A stretch of DNA of 64,000 nt from Mycoplasmopsis synoviae ATCC 25204 (GTDB lineage Bacteria > Bacillota_I > Bacilli_A > Mycoplasmatales > Metamycoplasmataceae): positions 744,001-808,000 of the forward strand of contig NZ_CP011096.1 in the NCBI RefSeq assembly GCF_000969765.1, given 5' to 3'. The first letter of the stretch is position 1, and every line of letters begins with the position of its first letter. Shown one piece after another: positions 43,137 through 53,075 of the stretch. The notes under the pieces are model-generated. The model was not told the origin of the DNA. It saw only the letters and a list, made by a program, of their open reading frames with translations, and made no database searches. Both the position numbers and the translations under genes were made by a program.

Positions 43137-44569
43137 TATTGAACTGTATATTCTTTAATAGAATCATTTTCAACTACAAGGAATTTATCACCTTTAGAAT
43201 ATTCAAAAGGTTTTAGAGCTAAAATAGCTTTTGAATGGTCTTTTTTAATTTCTGAAAATAATTCTTTTGAATCTAATGAGGTGAAAACACTTGAATAAAT
43301 ACCAAATGAATTTGTTAGTTTTTCATCATCTAAAATACCTACGATTGTAGTATTTGGACGATAGTTAGCTACCTTTTTAAGAAGTTTTCCAGTTCTAGAT
43401 AAAACAATTGCAAATTTGTATTCGTTGCCTTGAGTTTTTTTAGCAATTTCGTATGCAATTAATGAACGAAGATCTGAACCTAGTTTTTCTTTAATTTTTT
43501 CTAAATGCACTGGGTAGTAGATTTTTGAATAGAATTCTCTTTCTGCACGCTTAGAAATTTTTGTCATGGTTTGAACAGCTTCTAGAGGAAATCCACCATT
43601 TGCTGATTCTCCTGAAAGCATGGTTGAATCTGCTCCAAGTTCTACTGCAAAATAAACATCAGTTACTTCTGCTCTTGTTGGATGAGGTGAGTTTTCCATT
43701 GAATCAAGCATTTGAGTTGCAACGATAACTGGTTTACCTGCTTCACGACATTTTCTAATAATCATTTTTTGGTAGTATGGAACTTCGTAGTAAGGAACTT
43801 CAAGTCCTAGGTCACCTCTAGCCACCATTATTCCATCTGAAGCTTCGATGATTTGGTCAATATTTTTAATTCCTAAAGTTGATTCAATTTTAGAAATAAT
43901 TTCAATGTGCTCTCCGCCATTTTCTACTAAAACTTTTCTAAGTTGTTTTACGTTTTCAGCAGAGTTAACAAAAGAAGCTGCTACATAGCTAATTCCATTT
44001 TGAACTCCAAATTTAACGTCTTCAACATCTTTAGGACTTAAAAATGGAAGGCTAAAGTCAACTCCTGGAAGGTTAATTCTTTTATTTGTTTTAAGTTTGT
44101 GATTGTTTTGCACATAAACTTGTACAAGACCTTTTGAAACTCTTACAACTTTTGTTGATAGTTTTCCATCATCTAAAAGTACTGAATCATTAACTTGCAA
44201 GTCAAGTGACATATCATATGACACTGAAATTTGTTCTGAATTTCCTTCTAGGTTTTTATATGCTTCTTCAGTGGTTAAAATATCAAGCATTGTTCCTTGC
44301 TTAATAAGTTGAACACCATCTTTCATTTTACCAACACGAATTTCAGGTCCTTTGGTATCTAGCATTAATGAAAGAGGAAGGTTTAATTCTTTTGAAACTT
44401 GTTTTGCTAAGTTAAATTTATTTTTTTGTTCTTCGTATGATCCGTGACTAAAATTAGCTCTCACGCAAGTTACACCTGCTTGAACTAATTTTTTTAACAT
44501 TTCATAATTATCACTTGAAGGTCCGATGGTAGCTACTAATTTTGTTCTTTTATCGGTTTCTTTATACAT
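43136..44569 (-). CDS. pyk: Pyruvate kinase
   Basis: Pyk converts phosphoenolpyruvate and ADP to pyruvate and ATP, the last ATP-yielding step of glycolysis. The 477-residue protein has TKLVATIGPSSDNYEMLKKL, MLDTKGPEIRVG, the active-site IISKIESTLGIKNIDQII, MVARGDLGLEVP and TQMLDSMENSPHPTRAEVTD. It is full length without the extra C-terminal domain of some Firmicutes. It overlaps the RNase J-like gene by one base; glycolytic enzyme plus RNase J in one unit is notable. Confidence 0.96.
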   Translation of the reverse strand: MYKETDKRTKLVATIGPSSDNYEMLKKLVQAGVTCVRANFSHGSYEEQKNKFNLAKQVSKELNLPLSLMLDTKGPEIRVGKMKDGVQLIKQGTMLDILTTEEAYKNLEGNSEQISVSYDMSLDLQVNDSVLLDDGKLSTKVVRVSKGLVQVYVQNNHKLKTNKRINLPGVDFSLPFLSPKDVEDVKFGVQNGISYVAASFVNSAENVKQLRKVLVENGGEHIEIISKIESTLGIKNIDQIIEASDGIMVARGDLGLEVPYYEVPYYQKMIIRKCREAGKPVIVATQMLDSMENSPHPTRAEVTDVYFAVELGADSTMLSGESANGGFPLEAVQTMTKISKRAEREFYSKIYYPVHLEKIKEKLGSDLRSLIAYEIAKKTQGNEYKFAIVLSRTGKLLKKVANYRPNTTIVGILDDEKLTNSFGIYSSVFTSLDSKELFSEIKKDHSKAILALKPFEYSKGDKFLVVENDSIKEYTVQ

Positions 44570-44634
44570 TATTCTCCTATAATGAGCTTATCCCAATTAA
44601 TTATTTTTAATTTTACATTATTTTAGACAAAAAG

Positions 44635-44670
44635 AAAAAGCCTAGTTTTGTTGTGGTTCTGAGGCTTTTT
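44635..44670 (-). terminator. Terminator built into the end of the 44642 gene
   Basis: AAAAAGCCT (44635-44643) pairs with AGGCTTTTT (44662-44670). The stem includes the last codons and the TAG stop, and on the minus strand it ends in TTTTTC. It would separate this gene from pyk. Confidence 0.65.
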
Positions 44671-45865
44671 CTTCTTCAGCTTTTAGAGCTGTTTTTGGCA
44701 GCGATAGTTTAGCGGTATACACTAATTGACTAGGCGCTGATTTTAGATATAAATTGTAAATGAATTCGTATTCATTTCTTTCTGGATTTAAAAATGGAAT
44801 ATCAATAAATTTAAGGTTATATTCTACTGGCAGATTATTAACATTTAATAGTGCATAATTTGCGCCAAGTAAATCAAATGATTTTTTAATATCTTCGATT
44901 GTATATTTATCAAGACCATCGGTTGCAAAAGATAGCTTATCACCTACTACTTTTGCAGCAAAATAATCTTTTAATAAAGAATAACTTTGTGTTGTTATAT
45001 CTAAATAGATATTATCAAGGCGCACTTTTTGATCTAAGTTTGTAGGAATTGCCATAGGCACATTGGCAGTTAGTCTTAAATTAAATTTTAAGTTGTTATT
45101 ATCATCAAAAACTAATGATGAATTTAAAAAGTCAACGCTAGCTACTGTTGATGTTTCAAAGTTAAATGCGCTCTGAATCATTGATAGTTTTTCAGTTGCA
45201 GCGCCACTTGTATATTGCGCTTTAAAGTCATCTAAATTTTTAAATGAATCTAAATAAGTAAAGTTTAAATTTACTGAATTAAAGCTAAGTAAATTTCTTA
45301 AATTTAAATCACCAGAATCTTCTGATACTTTTTTAAATCCACTAGCTTCAAAAACTTTAGTAATAACGTTAGCAGGATTTGTTTTACTTGTTAAAGTAAC
45401 TTGCAGATATAAAGTTCCATTTAATTCATCGCTAAATGAATCAAAGCTTATTTGAAAAGCTCCAAGATAGTAATTTAAAAAGATTCCATCAGGAGTCATT
45501 AAAGTAAAGTCTTTGCTTTGAAGTTCTACTAAAGTAGGGGCTTTGCTAAATGTCAGTAATTTTGATCAATAATTTGGAGTTGAATCATATCCTGAATTAG
45601 CGCTATTATAAATTCTATGATTTGAAAATGAATTAGCGTAGTAGTTTTTAACTCTTGCGCTTGCATTAAATACAAAATTATCAAGAGTTACAACTGATCC
45701 ACCAATTGTATTTATATTTTGTTCTTGATAATAAATTCTATTTACTTCTTTTGTATTTTGAACTTTAGAAAAAGCCAAAACCGAAACGCCAACTGTCGCA
45801 GATAGAGTTGCAGCAGCAGATAAAAGCAGCAAAATTAATTTATATTTAAATTTAAGTTTTTTCAT
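44642..45865 (-). CDS. Membrane-anchored extracellular protein, unknown
   Basis: 407 residues. A basic N-end and hydrophobic helix (about 9-32, LILLLLSAAATLSATVGVSVLAF) without a lipobox Cys suggest an uncleaved anchor or signal peptide. The rest is predicted outside the cell: two similar-looking beta-rich halves with repeated NLNF/FKNL patterns, rich in Asn, Ser, Tyr and Phe, and an acidic tail EEEKASEPQQN. No known domain recognised. It lies one base after engB, so it is likely part of the pta-ackA-coaD-engB unit, whose end it forms. Confidence 0.75.
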
Positions 45866-45866
45866 T

Positions 45867-46430
45867 TTAAAAATTTGAATTTATATTTTCTTTGAGCTTA
45901 TCAATTTGATATTTAGTTTCACTTGAAACTATTAAGTAATTAAAACTTTCCTTTTCAAGATAAGTTTTAATTTTTTTATTTAGCTCATTTTTTTCTTTGG
46001 TATTGAGCTTATCTATTTTAGTAAAAACAATAAAGTAGTTTAAATTATTTTCTTTAAGAAATGAAAGAATTTCTAAATCTATTTTAGTAAATCCTAGCCT
46101 AGAATCTATTAAAAGATAAAGCATTTTTAAATTGCTTCGATTTAAAAGATATTCTTCAATCATAGCCATCATTTTATCTTTTAAATCTTTGCTAAGCTTT
46201 GCATATCCATATCCAGGAAGATCAACATACACTTGATTTAATTCATTTTCAAAAAAGTTAATCAGTTGAGTTCTTCCAGGAGTTTTAGAAACTTTAGCAA
46301 GGCCTTTGCTGGTAAGTGCATTTAGCAACGAAGACTTACCTACATTAGATCTTCCTCAAAATGCGATTTCAGAGTTTTTATGAAAATATCAGTTTGTATA
46401 ATCACTTGATGATTTAACGAATTTAAACAC
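45867..46430 (-). CDS. engB: Ribosome biogenesis GTPase EngB/YsxC, GTG start
   Basis: 187 residues. EngB assists 50S maturation. G1 GRSNVGKSS lies near 26-34 after a TGA-Trp, then KVSKTPGRTQLINFF (G2), DLPGYGYAKLS (G3), FTKIDKLN (G4) and IVSSET (G5). I chose the GTG at 46430, since it gives the family start MFKFVKSSSDYTNWYFHKNSEIAFWGRS; no upstream ATG fits. The start lies inside the coaD end (8-base overlap), so it is translationally coupled. Confidence 0.92.
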
Positions 46431-46869
46431 TGTTTTTATTTAACTTTTTACCGTGTCTAAGTAATGTTGAAGAATAATTGATATTTTCATAATCAGGCAT
46501 TATTAAAATAGTTTCTAAATTGCTATTTAAGAATTTATTTCCAGCCGCTAGCTCTATTTCATAACTATAATCTTTAATATTTCTAGCACTTCTAATTAAA
46601 TAATTACAGTCATGCTTTTTAGCAATATTAGCTATGAAATCATCTTCGTTTAATAAAACTTCTACGTTTTCAAATTTTGAAAGTTTTTTTTTAGTATTTA
46701 AAAATCTAGTTTTAATTCCAGTTAAATTATTTTTATCTGGATTAATGCTAACAATAACATAAACATAATCAAAAAGCTTAACGGCTTTTTCGATTATGTT
46801 AATATGACCTTTATGAATTGGATCAAAACTTCCAGGGTAGATAGCCTTTTTTAAATTATTCTTGGTCAT
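46423..46869 (-). CDS. coaD: Phosphopantetheine adenylyltransferase
   Basis: CoaD makes dephospho-CoA from 4'-phosphopantetheine and ATP. 148 residues with AIYPGSFDPIHKGHINII (the nucleotidyltransferase T/HxGH site), VIVSINPDK and the C-terminal SSTLLRHG. Slightly short of the usual 160. It overlaps ackA by 14 bases and engB by 8; CoA supply fits with the phosphotransacetylase in the same unit. Confidence 0.93.
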   Translation of the reverse strand: MTKNNLKKAIYPGSFDPIHKGHINIIEKAVKLFDYVYVIVSINPDKNNLTGIKTRFLNTKKKLSKFENVEVLLNEDDFIANIAKKHDCNYLIRSARNIKDYSYEIELAAGNKFLNSNLETILIMPDYENINYSSTLLRHGKKLNKNSV

Positions 46870-48049
46870 AAAGTTTTAATGCATTTTTAGCAATAACTAA
46901 TTCTTCATTAGTTCTAATTACATAAACTTTAATTTCACTATCAGGAGTTGAAATCAATTTATAATCTGAATATTTTTCAAGATTTTTTTCAGGGTCAATT
47001 TTAACTTTTCTAAAGTTAATTAAATTAACCACTTCTTCTCTGGTTGCAATATCGTTTTCGCCAATACCAGCGGTGAAAACTATCGCGTCTAATTTACCAC
47101 CTAAGCTATTGAAATACTTAGCGATGTAGTCTACTATATTTTTAGCAAATAAATCAAGAGCAAATCTAGCTTGCGTATTTCCTTCACGAGCCGCTTTTCT
47201 TACGTCACGCATATCACTAGATACTTCAGAAACTCCAAGCAGTCCACTTTTTTTGTTAAGTAGATCGGTAAATTCTTCTACTGACATATTTTTTTGTGCT
47301 TTAACAAATGCGTGAATTGATGGATCAATATCCCCACTACGAGTTCCCATCATAATTCCAGCTAAAGGAGTTAGTCCCATTGAAGTGTCAAAACTTTTTG
47401 AATCTTTAACAGCACATAAACTTCCACCATTACCGATGTGAAGATTAACAAAAGTAACTTTGTCTTTTTTAAGAATTTCTTCTAGTTTTTTTGTAATGTA
47501 ATAATGCGAAATTCCATGAGCTCCGTAACGCTTGATTTTTAATTCTTTTACAAGTGAATTATCAATTGCATATGATGAATTAACTCTATCAATTGTAGTA
47601 TGAAATGCTGTATCAAAATCAGCTGACATTTTAGCTTTTGGAAATACTTTTTCAAAAGCCTTAATAGATTGAACCGCACCAGGGTTATGTAGCGGCGCAT
47701 AAATTGAACATTTTTCAATGATTTCAACTACTTTAGCATCTAGCTTAGTTGATGAAGAAAAATAATCAGCTCCTTGAACTACTCTAAATCCGATGTATTT
47801 AATTTCTTCTTTATCTTTTATTAAATTTATCTCTTGCATAAATTTATATAAAACATCAACTGCGTTTTCATGATTTTTCATGTCAACGTATCTATCGAAT
47901 TCATCATTGTATTTAATGCTAATGTGACCTTCTGAAAGACCAATTCTTTCTGCAAGTCCACTAGCAATTGATTGCATAGACTCTTTATCAAATAAATTAA
48001 ATTTAATTGATGAACTACCTGCGTTTATTACTAAAATTTTTTCTTTCAT
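46856..48049 (-). CDS. ackA: Acetate kinase
   Basis: AckA turns acetyl phosphate and ADP into acetate and ATP. 397 residues with the acetokinase signatures ILVINAGSSSIKFNLF, DTAFHTTIDRVNSSYAID, NLHIGNGGSLCAVKDSKSFD, TSMGLTPLAGIMMGTRSGDID and FTAGIGEND. It shares one base with the pta stop. Together they give the main fermentative ATP route from pyruvate via acetyl-CoA. Confidence 0.96.
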   Translation of the reverse strand: MKEKILVINAGSSSIKFNLFDKESMQSIASGLAERIGLSEGHISIKYNDEFDRYVDMKNHENAVDVLYKFMQEINLIKDKEEIKYIGFRVVQGADYFSSSTKLDAKVVEIIEKCSIYAPLHNPGAVQSIKAFEKVFPKAKMSADFDTAFHTTIDRVNSSYAIDNSLVKELKIKRYGAHGISHYYITKKLEEILKKDKVTFVNLHIGNGGSLCAVKDSKSFDTSMGLTPLAGIMMGTRSGDIDPSIHAFVKAQKNMSVEEFTDLLNKKSGLLGVSEVSSDMRDVRKAAREGNTQARFALDLFAKNIVDYIAKYFNSLGGKLDAIVFTAGIGENDIATREEVVNLINFRKVKIDPEKNLEKYSDYKLISTPDSEIKVYVIRTNEELVIAKNALKLYDQE

Positions 48050-49008
48050 TATTTGCTTCCTTCTGATTGTAGTGCTGTAATTAAAACGGTATTTACAACG
48101 TCATTAACTGAGCTTCCTCTAGATAAATCATTTACTGGTTTTTTAGTTCCTACAATGATAGGTCCTATTGCACCAAAGTTTCCATATCTTTGCACTAATT
48201 TATATCCAATATTTCCAGCGCTTAAATTAGGAAATACTAGTAAATTAGCTTTCTCATCATATGAGTCTTGTTTGTATTTTGATTTTCTAACGCTTAAGTC
48301 AATTGCAGCGTCAAGTTGAACTTCTCCAATTGCTTTAGTTTTAGCATATGATGCATTAAATAAATCAGTTGCTTCTTTTACTAGTTTGCTTTCTTCAGTA
48401 ACAGCGCTTCCTGATGTAGAAAAACTTAAGAATGCAACTTTAGGATCAGGAAAACCAAGTAGCTCTGCAGCTTCAGCGGCATTGGTTGCAATTTCAGAAA
48501 GCTGCTGAGCATTTGGTGAAACGTTAACTGAAATATCACTAAATACCATTTGTTGTTCTTCTTTATGCATAACCATAATTGAAGAAATGGTTTTAATTCC
48601 AGGTTTAGGCCCTATTACTTTAAAGGCTGCCCTTAATATATCAGCAGTGGTAAATTTAAGTCCCCCGACCACTCCATCAACTTCATTATTATGAAGCATC
48701 ATCATTGCGTGAAATGGACGGCTTGCCATTGCTTTCTCAGCTTGCTCTAAGGTTTCTTTATTTTTTCTAAGTTCTAAATATTGCTCTACATATTTTTTAG
48801 TTTTTGCCTCGTCGGCAAAAATATTTACAAATTCAAATTCGCTAGAATTTTCTTGCTTTTCAGTTAGTAGTAAAACTTCAATATTTTTTTGAGCTTTAAG
48901 TTCTCTAACTGCGTCAAGTGCTCTTTGGTCATCGCCATCGATTAAAACAATTTTTTTAACGCTTTTTAAAGCGTCTACTTGACTTTTTAGATTTAGTTCG
49001 TAGTTCAT
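48049..49008 (-). CDS. pta: Phosphate acetyltransferase
   Basis: Pta converts acetyl-CoA and phosphate to acetyl phosphate and CoA. 319 residues, the compact Firmicute form without the DRTGG domain. It has NNEVDGVVGGLKFTTADILRAAF, FLSFSTSGSA and VFPNLSAGNIGYKLVQRYG with GPIIVGTKKPVNDLSRG. AAGGAGC precedes the ATG. First gene of the unit and divergent from gpsA. Confidence 0.96.
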   Translation of the reverse strand: MNYELNLKSQVDALKSVKKIVLIDGDDQRALDAVRELKAQKNIEVLLLTEKQENSSEFEFVNIFADEAKTKKYVEQYLELRKNKETLEQAEKAMASRPFHAMMMLHNNEVDGVVGGLKFTTADILRAAFKVIGPKPGIKTISSIMVMHKEEQQMVFSDISVNVSPNAQQLSEIATNAAEAAELLGFPDPKVAFLSFSTSGSAVTEESKLVKEATDLFNASYAKTKAIGEVQLDAAIDLSVRKSKYKQDSYDEKANLLVFPNLSAGNIGYKLVQRYGNFGAIGPIIVGTKKPVNDLSRGSSVNDVVNTVLITALQSEGSK

Positions 49009-49090
49009 TTAGCTCCTTAATTTCTTATAGTTAAGATCATTTTTAAATTTTACACTTTTATAAGTCTTATTTAATATTATTAAATATTAA

Positions 49091-49096
49091 TATAAT
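49091..49096 (+). promoter_or_regulatory. -10 element for gpsA
   Basis: TATAAT 22 bases before the gpsA ATG in the 110-base divergent gap with pta. Confidence 0.45.
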
Positions 49097-49118
49097 TAAA
49101 GTAGAAATAAAGGTTTTT

Positions 49119-50111
49119 ATGGCAAAAATTACAATTATAGGATCAGGCGCAATGGCTAGCGCCTGCGGTAAAGTTTTATTTAACAATAATCACGAAGTAA
49201 TAATTTACGGTGTTAATCAGAAGGAATTAAAAGAATTATCAATGGGAATGAATTTAAAGTTTTTCTCAAAGCAAACTAAAATTCCAAAGTTTAATACAAC
49301 CAGTGATTTAAAACTAGCTCTTGATAAAACTGATTATGTGCTGCTTGCAGTACCTTCAAAATTTATGAATGAAGTTTACAGTCAAATAATTACTAATTTA
49401 AATAGCGATGTAATTCTTATAAATGTAGCTAAAGGTTTTTATCCAGGGACTACTCTTCCGCTTCATAGCGCGCTAGAAAAAATGACAGAAGATAATCCTA
49501 AAATTAAAGGAGTAGTCTCACTGATAGGACCATCACATGCTGAAGAAATAATTAAAGATTGCATTACTTTAGTTTGCTCGGTATCACGTGATTTAGAGCT
49601 GGCTCAAAACGTGCAAAGTTTATTTTCTAATTCTTATTTTAGAGTTTATTCACAAACCGATGTAATCGGAGCTGAAATAGGATCTATTTTTAAAAATATT
49701 TTAGCGATAGCTAACGGTATACTAGACGCTAAAAATTATGGAATTAATACCAAAGCCGCTCTTATTTCTAGAGGAATTGGCGAAATGAAAAAATACACTC
49801 TCTATAGCGGTGGAAAACTAGAAACGCTTCTTGGGCTTACAGGTATAGGGGATTTAATAGTTACTGCATTTAGTAGATACAGCCGCAACTTTAACTTCGG
49901 ATATGATTTTGGAAAAAATGGAATTAAAGCCTTTGAAACTTCAATGACAGTAGAAGGACTAACCGCCTTAAAAGATATCTACGAAAATGTGGTTTCTAAA
50001 AAAGTAATCGAGCTTCCTATTATAGAAGCGCTATACAACGTAGTTTATAAAAATAGAAACCTCGACAAAATGCTTTCAAAGCTTTTAACTAGGGAATTAA
50101 AATCTGAATAA
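49119..50111 (+). CDS. gpsA: Glycerol-3-phosphate dehydrogenase [NAD(P)+]
   Basis: GpsA reduces dihydroxyacetone phosphate to glycerol-3-phosphate, linking glycolysis to phospholipid synthesis. 330 residues: Rossmann motif IIGSGAMASACGKVL, VAKGF, GPSHAEEI, the catalytic Lys in SIFKNILAIANGI, and TGIGDLIVTAFSRYSRNFNFG. Monocistronic, with a very strong terminator starting in the stop codon. Confidence 0.95.
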   Translation: MAKITIIGSGAMASACGKVLFNNNHEVIIYGVNQKELKELSMGMNLKFFSKQTKIPKFNTTSDLKLALDKTDYVLLAVPSKFMNEVYSQIITNLNSDVILINVAKGFYPGTTLPLHSALEKMTEDNPKIKGVVSLIGPSHAEEIIKDCITLVCSVSRDLELAQNVQSLFSNSYFRVYSQTDVIGAEIGSIFKNILAIANGILDAKNYGINTKAALISRGIGEMKKYTLYSGGKLETLLGLTGIGDLIVTAFSRYSRNFNFGYDFGKNGIKAFETSMTVEGLTALKDIYENVVSKKVIELPIIEALYNVVYKNRNLDKMLSKLLTRELKSE

Positions 50112-50145
50112 TTAAAAAAATGCAATTTTGCATTTTTTTAATTAT
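50108..50145. terminator. Bidirectional terminator between gpsA and trxA
   Basis: A perfect 17-bp stem (50108-50124 with 50129-50145) with an ATTT loop and seven A/T flanks works on both strands. It contains the gpsA stop and touches the trxA stop, so two convergent genes share one terminator. Confidence 0.88.
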
Positions 50146-50447
50146 CTTAAAGCCTCAAGATTTTTTTTCATAACTTCGTATGGTTGATAACCAACTCAGT
50201 TAGCTACTACTTGTCCATTTTTGTAAACAAATACGCTAGGAATAGAGCTCACTCCTAATTCTTTTGCAAACGCTTTGTCTTCGTCAATATTAACTTTAAA
50301 TACTTCGTAGCTATCTTCTTGAGCTAGTCTATCTAAAACTGGTGAAAGCATTTTACATGCACCACATCATGAAGCATGAAATACTAAAACTTTTAATCCA
50401 GAATTAAAATTTTCTGGAAGGCTGTTTTTTGTAGTGTTGTGTACCAT
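50142..50447 (-). CDS. trxA: Thioredoxin (CGAC active site)
   Basis: 101 residues: VLVFHASWCGACKMLSPVL near 20-38, KVNIDEDKAFAKELGVSSIPSVFVYKNG with the cis-Pro, then GYQPYEVMKKNL. The active-site dipeptide is Gly-Ala rather than Gly-Pro. Two Trp are TGA, so it is invisible under the standard code. This is the more thioredoxin-like of the two paralogues in the window. AAGGAGAT precedes the ATG. Confidence 0.9.
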
Positions 50448-50542
50448 AAATCTCCTTTGTTATTTTTATTAATTATAGCGCTTAATAATTAAAGACCAAA
50501 TTTTTTATATTTTTATTTTTTATATATTATAAAATATAAAGA

Positions 50543-50548
50543 TATAAT
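50543..50548 (+). promoter_or_regulatory. Possible -10 for gpmI
   Basis: GATATAATAA about 75 bases upstream of gpmI, just before the 50554-50598 repeat; other TATAT-rich candidates lie in the repeat itself. Confidence 0.35.
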
Positions 50549-50553
50549 AAATT

Positions 50554-50598
50554 TTAATATATAGAATATGTTAATATTATGTTAATATATAGAATATG
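50554..50598 (+). repeat. 17-bp direct repeat upstream of gpmI
   Basis: TTAATATATAGAATATG occurs at 50554-50570 and 50582-50598. The 11 bases between (TTAATATTATG) look like a shortened third copy. The repeat ends 24 bases before the gpmI start. Confidence 0.85.
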
Positions 50599-50622
50599 CG
50601 TATTTTACGCTTTTAATTAAAT

Positions 50623-52128
50623 ATGAAAAAAGTTATTTTAGTTGTAATCGATGGACTAGGTCTTAGAAGTGAAATTCATGGAAATGCTTTCCAAATGGCC
50701 AACACTCCTTTTTTTGATAAATTGTTTTCTGAATATCCAAACACCTTAATTCAGGCATCAGGAGAATATGTAGGTCTTCCTGATGGACAGATAGGTAATT
50801 CAGAAGTAGGGCATCTTAATATCGGTGCCGGAAGAGTAGTTTATACTGGACTATCTCTAATTAATAAAGCTTTAAAAGATGATAAGTTTAAAGAAAATCA
50901 AGTTTTTTTAAACGCATTTAATAAAGTTAAAGAAAATAATTCAACCCTTCATTTAATGGGGCTACTTTCTCCTGGTGGAGTGCACTCATTAGAGGCTCAT
51001 TTATTTGAAATTTTAAAACAAGCACACAATAGCGGAGTTGAAAACGTGGCCGTTCACGTTTTTGGCGATGGTAGAGACGTAGCTCCTAAATCTATTAGAG
51101 AATCTTTAGAAAAACTTCAAGAATTAGTTGATAAATATGGATATAAAATCGCAACTATTTCTGGAAGATTTTATTCAATGGATAGAGACAAAATGTTTGA
51201 TAGAACTGAAAAAGCCTACAAAGCTATTTTAGGGAAATCAGGCAATGAATTTTCTTCAGCACTAGAGTATTTAGACTTGCAATATTCACAAAATATAACG
51301 GATGAATTTTTAGAACCAGCTAAAAATTCTACTCTTGATTCTAGGTACTTTCTTAAAGACAATGACGCAGTGATATTTTTTAATTTCCGTCCAGATAGAG
51401 CCAGGCAATTATCGCATCTTATTTTAAATTCAAGTTTATATGACTATCAACCTTCGCATCTAGTTAAGGTAAGTGACTTTGTTTCAATGATGAAATACGA
51501 AGGAATTAAATGTAACATTGCCTACGAGGAAATGCTTGTTAATAATCCTATCGGTAAAGTTTTTGAAGATGCAAACAAAACTCAATTAAGAGTTGCTGAA
51601 ACTCAAAAATACGCTCACGTTACATACTTTATGGATGGTGGAGTTGACGTTGAATATAAAAATTCAAAAAGAATAATGGTTGATTCACTCAAAGTTGAAT
51701 CATATGCCGATACTCCTCAAATGTCAGCTGAAGAAATTACCTCGCAAGTAATAAGCCACGCAAAAGATTTTGATTTAACAATTTTAAATTATGCAAACCC
51801 TGACATGGTAGGCCACACTGGTGTTTTAGAGTCAACAATAGTAGCTCTTGAAGTTTTAGATAAACAATTATCAAGGCTTGTAAAATGAGCAGAGAAAAAT
51901 AAAATTACAGTTTTTATTACAGCAGATCATGGTAACGCTGAAGTTATGCTTGATGAAAACAACAAACCTGTAACAAAACACACCAGCAGTCCTGTAATGC
52001 TAGTTACTTCTGACAAGTCTTTAAAACTAAAACCAGGAAAACTAGCCAACATTGCTCCTACTGTTTTAGATTACATGGGAATGGCAAAACCTAAAGAAAT
52101 GAATGAGAATTCACTTTTAGATAAATAA
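50623..52128 (+). CDS. gpmI: 2,3-bisphosphoglycerate-independent phosphoglycerate mutase
   Basis: Interconverts 3- and 2-phosphoglycerate in glycolysis. 501 residues with VVIDGLGLR, the catalytic Ser region GLPDGQIGNSEVGHLNIGAGRV, HVFGDGRDVAPKS, FFNFRPDRARQL, and the late metal motifs NYANPDMVGHTG and FITADHGNAEVM after a TGA-Trp. Manganese-dependent family. It is followed eight bases later by an ABC-2 exporter. Confidence 0.95.
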
Positions 52129-52136
52129 GGAGAAAC

Positions 52137-53075
52137 ATGCAAAATAAAGATATTGTTTTAAATGTTAAAAGCTTAACTAAAACATTTAAAAAATATAAAG
52201 CCTTAGATAATTTAAGTTTTAAAGTTTATAAAAAACAGCTTTATGGATTTTTAGGAATCAATGGAGCTGGTAAAAGTACGACTTTAAATATTATCATGGG
52301 CCTTTTATCTAAAGATTCAGGTGAAATTGAACTTTTTGGTGAAAACATAAAAGGTGACTTTACAAAAATTAGAAACAATATCGGAATAGTTTTCCAAAGT
52401 TCAATTTTAGATAGCAATCTAACAGTTTATGAGAATTTATATTCGCGTCTTCTTTTATATAAAAACAATTTCAAAGGTAAAAAAATAAAAGAAGTTGTTA
52501 GTGAAATAATTTCTGAATTCAAGCTTGAAGATTTAGTAAACCAAAAATATGGCACTTTATCTGGTGGACAAAAAAGAAGGGTTGATATCGCTAGGGCTTT
52601 AGCACATAAGCCTTCTATTTTGTTTTTAGATGAACCTACCACTGGACTTGATCCTGTATCAAAAAAATTAGTTTGAGATATTCTAAGCCAACTACAAAAA
52701 GAAAAAGGTTTAACTATTATTTTAACTACTCACTACATGCAAGAAGCTGATAATTGCGATTATGCAATCGTAATTAAAAAAGGAGTCAAACTCGACGAAG
52801 GAACTCCTAGTGATTTAAAAACAAGACTAACAAAAGCTAAAATTCTTATTCAAGCGCCTAAAGATGATTTTGAAATAAATTATCTTTTAAAGAAACATAA
52901 TTTAGCTTTTGAATTTAAAACTGATTTATATAAAGTTGAATTTGATAGCTATCAAAAAGCGCTTGAATTTACCAAGAAAAATATAAACCATCTTAAAAAC
53001 TTTGAATTAATTAAAGGTGATATGGAAGAAGCTTTTATTAATTCAACTAAAAAACATTTAGAAGGGGGTAAATAA
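52137..53075 (+). CDS. ABC-2 type transporter ATP-binding protein
   Basis: 312 residues. The ABC domain has Walker A GINGAGKST (about 42-50), Q-loop FQSSILDSNLTVYENLYSRL, signature LSGGQKRR, Walker B ILFLDEPTTGLDP and switch LTTHYMQEAD. The C-terminal about 80 residues are the regulatory tail of the CcmA/NatA-type group. It pairs with the permease that starts at its last base. Substrate (drug, lipid or peptide export) is not evident. RBS AAGGAGAA. Confidence 0.9.
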
